Below, one piece after another: positions 39,103-48,651 of a stretch of 64,000 nt of DNA; the stretch's first letter is position 1; each line of letters starts with the position of its first letter. The stretch is from Clostridiales bacterium UBA7568 (GTDB taxonomy: Bacteria; Bacillota; Clostridia; Oscillospirales; CAG-272), in the NCBI GenBank assembly GCA_002479075.1, contig DLLG01000001.1, positions 156,341-220,340 of the forward strand, written 5' to 3'. Below the pieces are notes generated by a model. It had not been told where the DNA came from. It did no database searches and was given only the letters and a program-made list of their open reading frames with translations. The translations under genes were made by a program, and so were the position numbers.

Positions 39103-41190
39103 TCATTTTGGGGACATTATCGGTGCTGAAAAAATATCCTTTTTTTCTGTTTGTTTTATAAAGGTTATTTTATAATCGAAATCGGATATTTTCTCAATCT
39201 CTATAAATCCCAGCTGTTTAAAAGCCGCAAGCGCTATGCCCGTGTGCAAATAGTGTGAGTAGCCCATATCAGAAATCAGTTCTTTTATAGAAATAATCGC
39301 GATGCTATCTTTCGCCGCGGCGATTGTCCTTTTATAAATTTCGACGCAGAACTCTCTGTTCGGAGGACTGATTTCAAAAGAAATTTCTACTCCGAAAATA
39401 AGACTGTCACATTTTCTTTGAAGCTCTGCCATAGTATCTTCAAAAGAACCCGCAATGTCAATATCGCGGATAATAAGCTGAACCGTTCTTACCCCTTTGA
39501 AATCGTTTATATCAATGCCGCAGGCAATGTCAACCCAGTCGCCTATGTATATCTTCTGGTCTTGCAGTCCGCTGTGAAAGAAGAGCCCTGTAAAACGCCG
39601 TCCTTCCCTTTCAAGGAGGAGCTTTGAATATTTTCCGTCCTTTATAGGAGTGATCTGGACAACCTTTGCATTTTTCAGTAGAAAAAGCGGAGGAGGATTC
39701 CCCTCTCCGAACGGTTCGAGCTTTGATATTGAATAAACCGTGCTTTCTGTTATCTCGTCCGGCTCGATTACTGTATCAATCTGCAATTTGTTTTCAAGCT
39801 CGCATTCGCTCATATGCGCCTTTACATACTCGCTCAAGCGTTCTCTGAACCTGCAAAGCATATCCCGCCTGACGGAAAGCCCAGCAGCTTGCTCGTGTCC
39901 GCCGTATTTTGTAAGCGTATCGGAACAATACGCAAGCGCCTCTGCCAGATTTATGCCTTTTATGCTTCTTGCGGAACCTTTGCCTTCGTCGCCGCTACCG
40001 TCAAACGAAACAAGGACGCAAGGAACATTATATTTTTCCGCAAGTCTCGATGCGACTATTCCTATAACACCGTGATGCCATTTATCGCTTGAAAGAACCA
40101 AAACCTTTTCATTCTTCGGATCGCGCTCCCTTGCAATCTGCTCGATCGCTTCTTTTGTTATTTCTTCCTCAACTTCTTTACGGTATTTGTTTATGTTGCA
40201 AAGCTCTTCCGCGACGACCTGCGCCGATCTTTCGGATTCTGCAAGGAAAAGATGAACCGCTCTCGATGCGCTGCTCATCCGTCCGGCGGCGTTTATTCTC
40301 GGTGCGATTGAATACCCGATCGTCGAGGCGGTGATTCTTCTTGAACCGCTCGTATCGACGCCCGCCAGCTGCATAAGCGCCTTGATGCCGAATCTCTTCG
40401 TATTCCGAAGCATTTTAAGTCCTTTCGCAACAATCGTTCTGTTTTCGTCCGTAAGAGGCATAACGTCGGCAACCGTCCCTATTGTAACGAGATCAATATA
40501 GCGTCTGCACATATTTTCGATGACCTTTTCGTTATACTCTCCGCCGCAAACACAAGCGAGTTCAACCGCACACACGGTTTTAAATGAAACTCCGACTCCG
40601 GAAAGATCCTTGAAGGGGTATTCGCAGTCGGGGCGATGCGGATCTACGACAGCAACAGCGTCGGGCAGCGTTTCGCGGCACCGATGATGATCCGTTATAA
40701 CAATGTCTATGCCGAGCTCATTTGCGTGTTCGACATCTTCTATCGCCGTTATCCCCGTATCAACCGTAACAATGAGAGTTGTGCCGCTTTTGGCAATCGC
40801 ATCTATCGCTCCGCAATTTAAGCCGTAGCCTTCGTTTTCCCTTTCGGGAATATAATAATCAACCGGTACATTGCGGTCGCTCAGATACGTATACATAGTT
40901 GTCACGGCGGTCACGCCGTCAACATCGTAGTCTCCGTAAATTGTGATTTTTTCGCCACCGTCCATTGCTTTCTTTATTCTGGCGGCAGCCTTGTCCATAT
41001 CTTTCAGAAGATACGGATCATAGAGTTTTGAATCGATTTTGTTTATATATGATCTTGCGACGCAAGGATCGGAAAGCCCTCTGCTTATAAGCAAACGTGC
41101 GCATATAGGGGTTGTTTCAAGGGCTTGCGCAAGCTCCGACGCTTTATCGGGGTCTTGCTCCCGTATTTCCCATTTGCTTCTGTCAAACAT
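39103..41190 (-). CDS. recJ: Single-strand DNA-specific exonuclease RecJ
   Basis: 695 residues. DHH phosphoesterase motifs: YGDYDVDGVTA, TVDTGI, ITDHHRCRETLPDA and DPHRPDCEYPF. DHHA1 domain with GGHEQAAGLS and an OB domain (KYSKLLLEREGRRFTGLFF) follow, and a C-terminal extension of about 120 residues. 5'-3' exonuclease for repair and recombination. Directly upstream of rel, a frequent Firmicutes arrangement. Confidence 0.95.
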   Translation of the reverse strand: MFDRSKWEIREQDPDKASELAQALETTPICARLLISRGLSDPCVARSYINKIDSKLYDPYLLKDMDKAAARIKKAMDGGEKITIYGDYDVDGVTAVTTMYTYLSDRNVPVDYYIPERENEGYGLNCGAIDAIAKSGTTLIVTVDTGITAIEDVEHANELGIDIVITDHHRCRETLPDAVAVVDPHRPDCEYPFKDLSGVGVSFKTVCAVELACVCGGEYNEKVIENMCRRYIDLVTIGTVADVMPLTDENRTIVAKGLKMLRNTKRFGIKALMQLAGVDTSGSRRITASTIGYSIAPRINAAGRMSSASRAVHLFLAESERSAQVVAEELCNINKYRKEVEEEITKEAIEQIARERDPKNEKVLVLSSDKWHHGVIGIVASRLAEKYNVPCVLVSFDGSGDEGKGSARSIKGINLAEALAYCSDTLTKYGGHEQAAGLSVRRDMLCRFRERLSEYVKAHMSECELENKLQIDTVIEPDEITESTVYSISKLEPFGEGNPPPLFLLKNAKVVQITPIKDGKYSKLLLEREGRRFTGLFFHSGLQDQKIYIGDWVDIACGIDINDFKGVRTVQLIIRDIDIAGSFEDTMAELQRKCDSLIFGVEISFEISPPNREFCVEIYKRTIAAAKDSIAIISIKELISDMGYSHYLHTGIALAAFKQLGFIEIEKISDFDYKITFIKQTEKKDIFSAPIMSPK

Positions 41191-41202
41191 TTTTCCTCCG
41201 CG

Positions 41203-42828
41203 TCAATCTGTTTTATTTGAATACCTTTTTATTATTGCGAGAGCCGTTTTGATTCCGTCAACAGCTGCGCTTGTTATTCCGCCGGCGTACCCCGCTCCTT
41301 CGCCGCAAGGATAAAGATTTTCAAATCCCTCGGCAAGATATGTTTCGGCGCTTCTCGGAATCCTTATCGGCGACGATGTTCTCGTCTCTGCAGCAGTAAG
41401 AATCGCGTCATCTGCGGCGAAGCCTTTTATCTTTCTGTCAAAATCGGAGAGCGCCGAACGTAGCGACGATGAAACAAAGTCCGGAAAAACACCGCTAATG
41501 TCTGTAAAATTAACGTTTCCGTCCATATATGTCGGCAAGACCGATCCGATTTTGTTTTCTTTTCCTTTTATGAACGCTCCGACCGTCTGAACCGGAGCAT
41601 AATAATTGCCACCACCGACAGCATATGCGCTTCTTTCGATATTTCTGACGAAGTTTTCTCCGCCGTCAACAGTGCCGCCGAAGTCTTCCGGAAGAACGGA
41701 GACGCATACCGCGCTGTTCGCATTTTTCCCGGCTCTGCTGTGACGGCTCATTCCGTTTGTGACAACTCCGCCGGCCTCCGATGTCGCGGCAACGACTTCC
41801 CCTCCGGGACACATACAAAATGTATATACGCCTCGCCCGCCGATATGCGTTGAGAGCGAGTATTCTGCGTGCGGCAAAAGTCCGGCATCGGCAAAAGAAC
41901 CGTACATTGCACGATCGATATTTTCCTGCCGATGCTCAATCCTGACGCCGACGGAAAATGCCTTTGGCGCAACGACCAGGTGCTTTTGTCTGAGCGCACC
42001 TACGGTATCTCTTGCACTATGCCCGAGCGCCAAAACAAGCGCCCCGCATTCTATCTCGCCTTTTGAGGTTTTGATCTTTCTGATTTTTCCGCAGCTTTCG
42101 GATATTTCGTCCATTCTCGTATCAAAATACACATCGGCGCCGAGAGAAACAAGCTCTTTAAGCATATTGTCGACGATTTTGACCAGATAGTCCGTTCCGA
42201 TATGCGGCTTGGCTTCATAAAGAATGTTATCCGGAGCGCCGAGCTTATGAAACGTATCGATAACAAATCCGCAAAGACCGTCGTTTATCCTTGTCATAAG
42301 CTTTCCGTCCGAAAAGGTGCCCGCTCCGCCCGCTCCGAACTGAATATTGGATTCCGTATTAAGAATCTGACTCTTTTTGAACAGCTCAACATCTTTTATA
42401 CGTTTTTCAACGCACGAACCCCGCTCGATGACAATCGGTCTATATCCGTATTTTGCAAGCATATAAGCACAGAACATTCCTCCGGGTCCGAACCCGACTA
42501 TGACCGGTCTGTCGGTCATCTTCTCTGTTCCGCATTCCGCCTTCGGCTCACCGCCGGACGAAGCTGTTATACCGCACTTTGCGAGTTCTTTCGCATCCGG
42601 CTGTCTTGCGCTGCGCACATCGGCAGCAACGGAATATACAAACTGAATATTGTCCTTTTTTCTGGCGTCAACAGATCGCTTGGAAACATTCATTGAAATT
42701 ATTTCGTCGCTTGAAAAAAACTTCAAGAGCGTTTTTTCGGCTTTGCCGAAAGCATCGTCTCTTGAAGCTCTTATCGGTAGAGATATTCCTGATACAATAA
42801 AGCGCTTTGTGTTTTCTTCGCGTCTCAT
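41203..42828 (-). CDS. FAD-dependent oxidoreductase (COG2509 type)
   Basis: About 541 residues. An N-terminal domain of about 90 residues (SKRSVDARKK) precedes a Rossmann FAD-binding motif (VIVGFGPGGMFCAYMLAKYG) with VIERG, an NTESNIQFGAGGAGTFSDGKL segment typical of this family, and the second FAD motif near the end (ENLYPCGEGAGYAGGITSAAVDG). Members are uncharacterised dehydrogenases conserved in Clostridia. ATG 42828 follows GGAG; it overlaps the stop of the preceding small gene by 4 bases. Confidence 0.88.
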   Translation of the reverse strand: MRREENTKRFIVSGISLPIRASRDDAFGKAEKTLLKFFSSDEIISMNVSKRSVDARKKDNIQFVYSVAADVRSARQPDAKELAKCGITASSGGEPKAECGTEKMTDRPVIVGFGPGGMFCAYMLAKYGYRPIVIERGSCVEKRIKDVELFKKSQILNTESNIQFGAGGAGTFSDGKLMTRINDGLCGFVIDTFHKLGAPDNILYEAKPHIGTDYLVKIVDNMLKELVSLGADVYFDTRMDEISESCGKIRKIKTSKGEIECGALVLALGHSARDTVGALRQKHLVVAPKAFSVGVRIEHRQENIDRAMYGSFADAGLLPHAEYSLSTHIGGRGVYTFCMCPGGEVVAATSEAGGVVTNGMSRHSRAGKNANSAVCVSVLPEDFGGTVDGGENFVRNIERSAYAVGGGNYYAPVQTVGAFIKGKENKIGSVLPTYMDGNVNFTDISGVFPDFVSSSLRSALSDFDRKIKGFAADDAILTAAETRTSSPIRIPRSAETYLAEGFENLYPCGEGAGYAGGITSAAVDGIKTALAIIKRYSNKTD

Positions 42829-43007
42829 TGAATTGCAGCTCCTTGCGACACGGCAACGACCCATATGAGCACCGCACAAATAAGAGAAATTATGCCGATG
42901 ATTATATCTGAACGCCTGCTTTTTCTTATCGTGTAGTCGTCCTCTGCGGGACGCTCCGAGTTCTCGGAGACATCCTTTGCTCCGAACAATTTTTTAAACA
43001 AATTCAT
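42825..43007 (-). CDS. 60-residue single-helix membrane protein in the CdaR position
   Basis: A charged N-terminus (MNLFKKLFGAKDVSENSERP) and one membrane helix near the C-terminus (about 37-55, IIIGIISLICAVLIWVVAVS). In most Firmicutes the gene after cdaA encodes CdaR (YbbR), which begins with just such a helix (LLAxxLW-type) followed by several YbbR domains. Here the extracellular part is absent. It may be a minimal CdaA partner or an unrelated peptide. GAGG precedes ATG 43007; the gene is coupled to the FAD oxidoreductase gene. Confidence 0.72.
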   Translation of the reverse strand: MNLFKKLFGAKDVSENSERPAEDDYTIRKSRRSDIIIGIISLICAVLIWVVAVSQGAAIQ

Positions 43008-43024
43008 CGAAATGTGCCTCCGTT

Positions 43025-43861
43025 TCATTTCTGATTTTTATTTTTCTTTTCTGTCTCGTCTTCCTTGAGGAGATTTGAAAGCTCTGCTTTGAGAGTATTG
43101 TAATCATAATTGCGTCTAAGCTGACCGTCGATAGCGAGCGAAATCGTCCCCGTTTCTTCCGAAACAACTATTATTACAGCGTCGCTGTTCTCGCTCATAC
43201 CTATTGCAGAGCGATGACGAGTTCCGAGATCCTTTATTATGTCATCGTTTGTTGACATCGGCAAAAAGCACCCCGCCGCACAAATTCTTCCGCCCCTTAT
43301 AATAACGGCACCGTCGTGAAGCGGAGCTTTGTTGAAGAAGATATTTTTGAGAAGCGGTACGGTTACATCCGCATTGACAACTGTTCCCGTCTTGATTATT
43401 TCTCCGAGAGGGGTTGAGCGCTCGATGACGATCAGCGCACCCGTGTATTCTCTCGAAAGCTCGCTCGCCGCCTCGCATATCGCCGTCACGACGCTATGCT
43501 TGAGCGCAGGGTTCTTGGATTCGGAAATCGTTTTGATAAACGAAACGCCACCGAATTTTTCAAGTACGGAACGAAGCTCCGGTTGGAAAAGAATAATGAT
43601 CGCTATAAGTCCGACCTGAACGATGTTTTTGAACATAAAGCTGAGCGCACGCATATCGAGGAACCAGCTGATTGACATCAGCAATACAACAAGGAGCACG
43701 CCCATCGCCAGCTTACTCGCTCTTCTGTCCCGAATAAACTTGACGATATAGAAGATTATTGTTGCAACGATAAGTATGTCTATTATATCTATAATGCAGT
43801 GCGGAAAAGTAAACTGCTTCGCCGCAGCACTGAACATATTCTTTATTCTTTCAAAATCCAT
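43025..43861 (-). CDS. cdaA: Diadenylate cyclase (c-di-AMP synthase)
   Basis: 278 residues: three N-terminal membrane helices (about 25-95) and a DAC domain with the catalytic motifs PLHDGAVII (DGA) and GTRHRSAIG (RHR). Makes c-di-AMP from two ATP; this messenger controls potassium and osmotic balance and wall integrity. ATG 43861 follows GGGAG. Followed after 17 bp by the small CdaR-like gene. A c-di-AMP receptor gene (darA) is at 48234-48557. Confidence 0.96.
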   Translation of the reverse strand: MDFERIKNMFSAAAKQFTFPHCIIDIIDILIVATIIFYIVKFIRDRRASKLAMGVLLVVLLMSISWFLDMRALSFMFKNIVQVGLIAIIILFQPELRSVLEKFGGVSFIKTISESKNPALKHSVVTAICEAASELSREYTGALIVIERSTPLGEIIKTGTVVNADVTVPLLKNIFFNKAPLHDGAVIIRGGRICAAGCFLPMSTNDDIIKDLGTRHRSAIGMSENSDAVIIVVSEETGTISLAIDGQLRRNYDYNTLKAELSNLLKEDETEKKNKNQK

Positions 43862-43994
43862 AACTTGAAAATCTCCCAAGCGACTCAATAAGAATTAGAT
43901 CAAGGTGTGTTACCCTATTATAATATATTTTTTTATATAAATAAATACCTTTTTGAATATTTTTTATAATTTTCTATGAATTTTTTTATTTTTA

Positions 43995-44023
43995 TTGTCA
44001 ATCGGCTGATAATTTGGTATAAT
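43995..44023 (+). promoter_or_regulatory. Promoter of ispD-ispF
   Basis: TTGTCA (43995-44000), 17-bp spacer, TATAAT (44018-44023). Confidence 0.82.
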
Positions 44024-44056
44024 CCATATGATCTGAAACTGAAAAGGATAATCGCA

Positions 44057-44809
44057 ATGAACATATTCAAAAAAATAGCAAGGGCACTGACAAGCCAAGC
44101 CGCCCGTGAATGTAAAAGATATTACACGTCAGCAATCATAGTTGCGGCGGGAAAAAGTACGAGAACCAGCGGAAACGTACCGAAACAACTGATGCTCATA
44201 AAAGGAATACCTGTGATCGTTCGCACTATGCTCGCTTTCCAGAATTGTCCCCTTATAAACGAGATCATCATAGTCGCTGCACCGGACGAGGTCAAAGAAT
44301 ATGAGTGCTTCCGCCGCAAGTACGGAATATCGAAGCTGTCCGCTGTAACAATCGGCGGAAAAACAAGAAGCGAATCCGTTACATCCGGCTTTGCGGCAGT
44401 ATCCCAAAAATGCGAATTTGTCGCAATTCACGACGGAGCACGCTGCCTGATCAAACCGGAAGACATTGAAAAGGTCGTTAAAAGCGCATTCAGATACGGT
44501 TCGGCAATAATGGCGTCAAGATCGACGGATACCCTGAAAAAGGTTGATAAAAACGGTATAATAACCGACACCGTTGACAGAGATACAGTTATGCGCGCGC
44601 AAACGCCGCAGGTATTTATGAAAGAAGTATATCAGGTCGCAATTTCGTCTGATAAGAAGCCTGCTATGCCGACCGATGACAGTATGCTTGCGGAGAGCGC
44701 GGGGTTCAAAGTTCATATCGTCGAAGCCGGCGCATACAACATAAAAATAACAACTGACGAAGACTTTTACGTCGCAGAGAAAATAATTGCAAACGGAGGC
44801 GCGGAATGA
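44057..44809 (+). CDS. ispD: 2-C-methyl-D-erythritol 4-phosphate cytidylyltransferase
   Basis: 250 residues, normal length apart from a basic N-terminal extension of about 20. AIIVAAGKSTRTSGNVPKQ is the CTP-binding signature, with AIHDGARCLI and AQTPQVF later. Third step of the MEP isoprenoid pathway. ATG 44057 follows AAAAGGA. Overlaps ispF by 4 bases. Confidence 0.95.
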   Translation: MNIFKKIARALTSQAARECKRYYTSAIIVAAGKSTRTSGNVPKQLMLIKGIPVIVRTMLAFQNCPLINEIIIVAAPDEVKEYECFRRKYGISKLSAVTIGGKTRSESVTSGFAAVSQKCEFVAIHDGARCLIKPEDIEKVVKSAFRYGSAIMASRSTDTLKKVDKNGIITDTVDRDTVMRAQTPQVFMKEVYQVAISSDKKPAMPTDDSMLAESAGFKVHIVEAGAYNIKITTDEDFYVAEKIIANGGAE

Positions 44810-45291
44810 ACCCAAGAATAGGACACGGATACGATGTTCATCGCCTCGTTGAAGGCAGAGAGCTTGTGATCGGCGGGGTGAACATTCCCTTTGAAAAAGG
44901 TTTGCTCGGTCATTCGGACGCCGACGTGCTTTGCCACGCAATCGCTGATGCTCTGCTCGGAGCTTGCGGGCTGCCTGACATCGGCAATCTCTTCCCTGAT
45001 ACCGATCCGCAATACAAAAACATTGCCAGCACGATATTGCTTTCAAGGATTGCAGAGAAAATGAAAGCTCTCGAAGCTGTGGTCATCAATATCGATTCGA
45101 CAGTCATTGCGCAAAAACCGAAGCTCGCGCCTTATATAGATGAAATGCGAAAAAACATAGCAAAAGCGCTCGGGATCGGCTATGAGAACATAAATGTCAA
45201 AGCAACGACGGAGGAAAAGCTCGGATTTACGGGAAGCGGCGAAGGAATTTCCGCTCACGCGGTATGTATAATTAACAAGCAAATAAGTTAA
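44806..45291 (+). CDS. ispF: 2-C-methyl-D-erythritol 2,4-cyclodiphosphate synthase
   Basis: 161 residues, normal length. Metal-binding GHGYDVHR, HSDADVLCHAIADALLGA and the KATTEEKLGFTGSGEGI substrate loop are all present. Fifth step of the MEP pathway, coupled to ispD. Confidence 0.97.
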   Translation: MNPRIGHGYDVHRLVEGRELVIGGVNIPFEKGLLGHSDADVLCHAIADALLGACGLPDIGNLFPDTDPQYKNIASTILLSRIAEKMKALEAVVINIDSTVIAQKPKLAPYIDEMRKNIAKALGIGYENINVKATTEEKLGFTGSGEGISAHAVCIINKQIS

Positions 45292-45400
45292 TGCGAAAAA
45301 ATATTTGTTTTTGACTCAAAGTTATTGTTTTTGACAAGTCTATTGTTAAAACATACAAAAATTGGGGCGCATTTTTGTGACAAAATTTTTAAATTTGTTC

Positions 45401-45456
45401 TTGCATTTGTTTCCTCTTTATGGTAATATGTGTATGGTAGTTTTTGGTTTGACGAA
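45401..45456 (+). promoter_or_regulatory. spo0A promoter with a 0A-like box
   Basis: TTGCAT (45401-45406), 17-bp spacer, TAATAT (45424-45429). About 20 bases after the -10 lies TGACGAA (45450-45456), matching the 0A-box core TGNCGAA, so Spo0A could control its own gene. The 205 bp ahead of spo0A hold no gene. Confidence 0.6.
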
Positions 45457-45496
45457 AAGCGACACTAATTTTTCAAAACGAATGGAGAACAAACAA

Positions 45497-46288
45497 ATGG
45501 AAGAAAGAATTAAAGTTTTTATTGCAGACGAAAGTTCCGAATCACGTCGTGCTCTCAGAGAAAATCTCACAAGAGCCGGCATTGATGTCGTTGATGAAAC
45601 CGGAACGGGAATGGATTTGCTGACGAAGGTCAAGAGATCCCTGCCGGACGTTGTACTTATTGACATATGGCTTCCGAAGACGGATACCGTTCAGGTAATC
45701 AAAAAGACAAAAGCTCTTTTTCAGGATCCCGCAAATATTCCCGATTTTATAATATTCTCGTCCTGTTCAAACCCGAATCTGTTTGCCGAGGCAACCGAAG
45801 CCGGCGCGGCTTACTGTATGCAAAAGCCCTTTGAGTATTCTATACTTATTGAGAGAATTGCCCGAATATACAAAAATCGTCAGAGCGCATACAAAAACCA
45901 GATGATGAACGGTATCAGATATTCGCAGGAGCCCGGCGATCTTGAAACGCAGGTGACCGAAATCATACACAAGATAGGTGTTCCCGCTCACATAAAGGGG
46001 TATCAATATCTTCGCACGGCGATAATGATGACGGTTGAAGACAACGACCTCATAAATGCCGTTACAAAAGTGCTTTATCCCGCCGTTGCGAAAAAATATC
46101 AGACAACATCTTCAAGAGTTGAACGCGCAATCCGTCACGCAATAGAGGTCGCTTGGGACAGAGGTGATATTGACACGCTCAACGCCTTCTTCGGTTATAC
46201 AATCCAGAACGAGAGAGGCAAGCCGACAAACAGCGAATTTATCGCAATGATTGCAGACAATATGCGTCTTAAAAACAAAATCTTATAA
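45497..46288 (+). CDS. spo0A: Stage 0 sporulation protein A, master response regulator
   Basis: 263 residues. Receiver domain 1-125 with acidic pocket D11/E12, phospho-acceptor D56 (VVLIDIWLP) and the conserved Lys in MQKPFEY. The C-terminal DNA-binding domain is nearly invariant: GVPAHIKGYQYLRTAI, SSRVERAIRHAIEVAW and KPTNSEFIAMIAD. Phosphorylated Spo0A starts sporulation, so the host is likely spore-forming. The receiver is less canonical (DIWLPKTDTVQ instead of DIIMPHLDG). ATG 45497 has GGAG 9 bases upstream. Confidence 0.95.
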   Translation: MEERIKVFIADESSESRRALRENLTRAGIDVVDETGTGMDLLTKVKRSLPDVVLIDIWLPKTDTVQVIKKTKALFQDPANIPDFIIFSSCSNPNLFAEATEAGAAYCMQKPFEYSILIERIARIYKNRQSAYKNQMMNGIRYSQEPGDLETQVTEIIHKIGVPAHIKGYQYLRTAIMMTVEDNDLINAVTKVLYPAVAKKYQTTSSRVERAIRHAIEVAWDRGDIDTLNAFFGYTIQNERGKPTNSEFIAMIADNMRLKNKIL

Positions 46289-46294
46289 AAACAA

Positions 46295-46327
46295 CCCGTG
46301 CGAAAAAGGTTTCGCACGGGCTTTTTT
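46295..46327. terminator. Strong terminator
   Basis: CCCGTGCGAAA / TTTCGCACGGG, 11 bp with an AAGG loop, then CTTTTTTT; between converging spo0A and ricT. Confidence 0.9.
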
Positions 46328-47217
46328 TATTCTTCTCCGTCTGCCTGCTTTTTCGGCTTTGAAGGCGTAACTACCGTAACATTGTCCCTGTGATACTGCC
46401 GGACAACGGATTGCTGTTGTTCCCTGTCCGAAAAGCGCACCTTGACAATTCCCGCAAGCGGTACAGTCTCGCAGATCGTACCCCTGCCATCCGGTGTATC
46501 GACAACAGAATCAACCTTCGGCGTCTTTTTTATTTCTTCCTCATAGACGTCGTGTTCATAGCGAAGGCAACACATAAGACGTCCGCAAGCGCCTGAAATC
46601 TTCTGAGAATTGAGCGAAAGATTCTGCTCCTTCGCCATTTTTATCGAAACCTGACCAAAGTCATCGAGAAATTTTGAACAACAAAACGGCAGTCCGCAAA
46701 CGCCGAGCCCGCCAATCATCTTTGTTTCGTCTCTTATGCCTATCTGGCGAAGCTCAATTCTCGTTCTGAATACGGATGCAAGGTCCTTTACAAGCTCACG
46801 AAAGTCAACTCTGCCGTCCGCCGTGAAATAAAAGAGAAGCTTCGAATTATCGAATGTATATTCAGCCTCGACCAGTTTCATTTCAAGTCCGTGATCGGCA
46901 ATTTTGCGAAGGCAGACATCAAATGCTTCCTTTTCCTTCTGCTTGTTTTCCTCGTTTTTTGCATCGTCATCGGCTGTTGCGTGTCTTATCACGGGCCTGA
47001 GCGGAAGAACGATCTCGCTTTCGGGAACAACCTTATTCGAAACGGCAACGCCTCCGTATTCAAGGCCTCTTGCGGTCTCGACGATGAGATTTTCGCCAGG
47101 CTTTGCCGTTATGCCGCAGGGGTCAAAATAATATATCTTCCCTCCGTCCTTAAATCTGATGCCGATGACCTCATATTCGGTTTTGTTTTCGGCTTCGTCA
47201 GTCATTACAACGTCCAT
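46327..47217 (-). CDS. ricT: RicT/YaaT, PSP1-domain protein
   Basis: 296 residues with the PSP1 domain. Cysteine clusters GVCGLPFCCSKF and GACGRLMCCLRYEH bind an iron-sulfur cluster in the RicAFT complex. In B. subtilis this complex stimulates RNase Y processing and affects sporulation and competence. It follows holB by 15 bp, the usual holB-yaaT order. Confidence 0.94.
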   Translation of the reverse strand: MDVVMTDEAENKTEYEVIGIRFKDGGKIYYFDPCGITAKPGENLIVETARGLEYGGVAVSNKVVPESEIVLPLRPVIRHATADDDAKNEENKQKEKEAFDVCLRKIADHGLEMKLVEAEYTFDNSKLLFYFTADGRVDFRELVKDLASVFRTRIELRQIGIRDETKMIGGLGVCGLPFCCSKFLDDFGQVSIKMAKEQNLSLNSQKISGACGRLMCCLRYEHDVYEEEIKKTPKVDSVVDTPDGRGTICETVPLAGIVKVRFSDREQQQSVVRQYHRDNVTVVTPSKPKKQADGEE

Positions 47218-47232
47218 ATTTTTATCCTTTCC

Positions 47233-48234
47233 TTATGCCGCGCGCCATAAAAGCACGGAAAGCGCCGATGCGGCAAGCGATATATTAAAATTATAGTTAC
47301 TGTCCGCAGAGAGCTTTGTTATCGCTTCAACGGACTTTTTCAGAGTTTCAACGGGAAGCAAAAGCACATACTTTTCCGCTTCATCCTCCGTAAAAAACTC
47401 TCCCGTGACATTTCCTGTCATTTTAGATGAGAGAATATCTCTGTAAGCCGAAGCAAGCATCGAAAAAAGCATCTCGGCTTCGTCCCTTCCTGTCATCGCC
47501 TTTGAGACAATACCGAGCATATCGTACTCCGAAGCGCCGCGGTTTTTCTTTGACTGTGCGTCGATTATCGATTTTGCGGAGAGAAACATTGAATATTCTT
47601 TTTCGCCGTCCGTTATCAGTTCTACGGCCTTTCCTGCCGCTCCGCGGGACAGCCTGACGGCAAAATCGAGTTTGCTTTCGTCGCCGAGGAGCGACTGCTC
47701 ACAATGCTGCCTCAAATATTCTTCGGTTTCAGCCCTCGAAAGCGGAGGCATAACAATTCTCTGCACCCTCGATTTGACGGTCACAAGTATCTGCGCCGAG
47801 CTTTCGCAGAGAAGTAGTATATAAACCCCTTGCGGCGGCTCTTCAATTATCTTAAGAAGCGAATTCTGCGCCTGCGGAGAGAGTCTTTCGGCACCGTCGA
47901 TAACGTACATCTTGAAGTCAAGCTCTGTCGGAGTAAGAGCGGTATCGTCTATCATCTCCCGCACAGCGTCAACGCTTATGCTCTTCTGCCCGTCGGAGCG
48001 GGAAATAAATTTGATATCCGGACAATGCCCCTCCGCTATGCGGTGGCAGATGTTGCAACCGTCGCAGTTTTTTCCGCACGCAAGCGAAGCTGCAATATAT
48101 TTTGCAAGCGACTTTTTTCCGGACCCTTCGGGACCTTCGATAAGGTATGCGTGTGAAAGGATATTTTCCGAAATCAAGTCGGAAAAAAATTCTTTGATCT
48201 TATTGCAACCGAAAAGAAAATCTTCTTTTTTCAT
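47233..48234 (-). CDS. holB: DNA polymerase III delta' subunit
   Basis: 333 residues. P-loop-like GPEGSGKKSLAKY, zinc-binding CGKNCDGCNICH, and YVIDGAERLSPQAQNSLLKIIEEPP. Part of the clamp loader. It overlaps the darA stop region by one base (48234) and precedes ricT. Confidence 0.93.
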   Translation of the reverse strand: MKKEDFLFGCNKIKEFFSDLISENILSHAYLIEGPEGSGKKSLAKYIAASLACGKNCDGCNICHRIAEGHCPDIKFISRSDGQKSISVDAVREMIDDTALTPTELDFKMYVIDGAERLSPQAQNSLLKIIEEPPQGVYILLLCESSAQILVTVKSRVQRIVMPPLSRAETEEYLRQHCEQSLLGDESKLDFAVRLSRGAAGKAVELITDGEKEYSMFLSAKSIIDAQSKKNRGASEYDMLGIVSKAMTGRDEAEMLFSMLASAYRDILSSKMTGNVTGEFFTEDEAEKYVLLLPVETLKKSVEAITKLSADSNYNFNISLAASALSVLLWRAA

Positions 48235-48557
48235 CAGAAGCGGAGGTATTTTTCAACATCGACGATAAACACCGTCGCTCCGCCGACGGAAACGTGTGCC
48301 TGGGTCGTTCCGAAAAGGTTTATATTGCCCGGCGCCGTCATCGGCACGCTCATTTCGCGCTTTTTGCTGTGCGTTTTGATTATTTCAAGCGCACGGTCAA
48401 CGTCTTTTTCTTCAACTCCGAGAATAAAGGTCGAGTTTCCGTTCATAAGAAAACCGCCTGTCGAAGATATTTTTGTAATATGGAATCCTTCGGTCGTAAG
48501 ACTTGTGTTCACATAATGAGCATCATCGTTATTGACTATCGCAAGCAAAAGTTTCAT
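48234..48557 (-). CDS. darA: PII-like c-di-AMP receptor (DarA/PstA)
   Basis: 107 residues, normal length. MKLLLAIVNNDDAHYVNTSL and FHITKISSTGGFLMNGNSTF are family hallmarks, followed by GGATVFIVDVEKYLRF. Trimeric PII-like protein that binds c-di-AMP. The order darA-holB-ricT is common in Firmicutes. Confidence 0.94.
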   Translation of the reverse strand: MKLLLAIVNNDDAHYVNTSLTTEGFHITKISSTGGFLMNGNSTFILGVEEKDVDRALEIIKTHSKKREMSVPMTAPGNINLFGTTQAHVSVGGATVFIVDVEKYLRF

Positions 48558-48620
48558 CTAAGCTACCCCGCTTTTATATTTTTTATTATTATATCAAATT
48601 TTATAAATGCTGTCAATAAA

Positions 48621-48651
48621 AAACGGCGGTAATTATCATTTGCCGCCGTTT
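48621..48651 (-). terminator. Terminator of the typA-tcdA unit
   Basis: AAACGGCGG / CCGCCGTTT stem overlapping the last codons of tcdA, with a T run on the minus strand. Confidence 0.8.
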
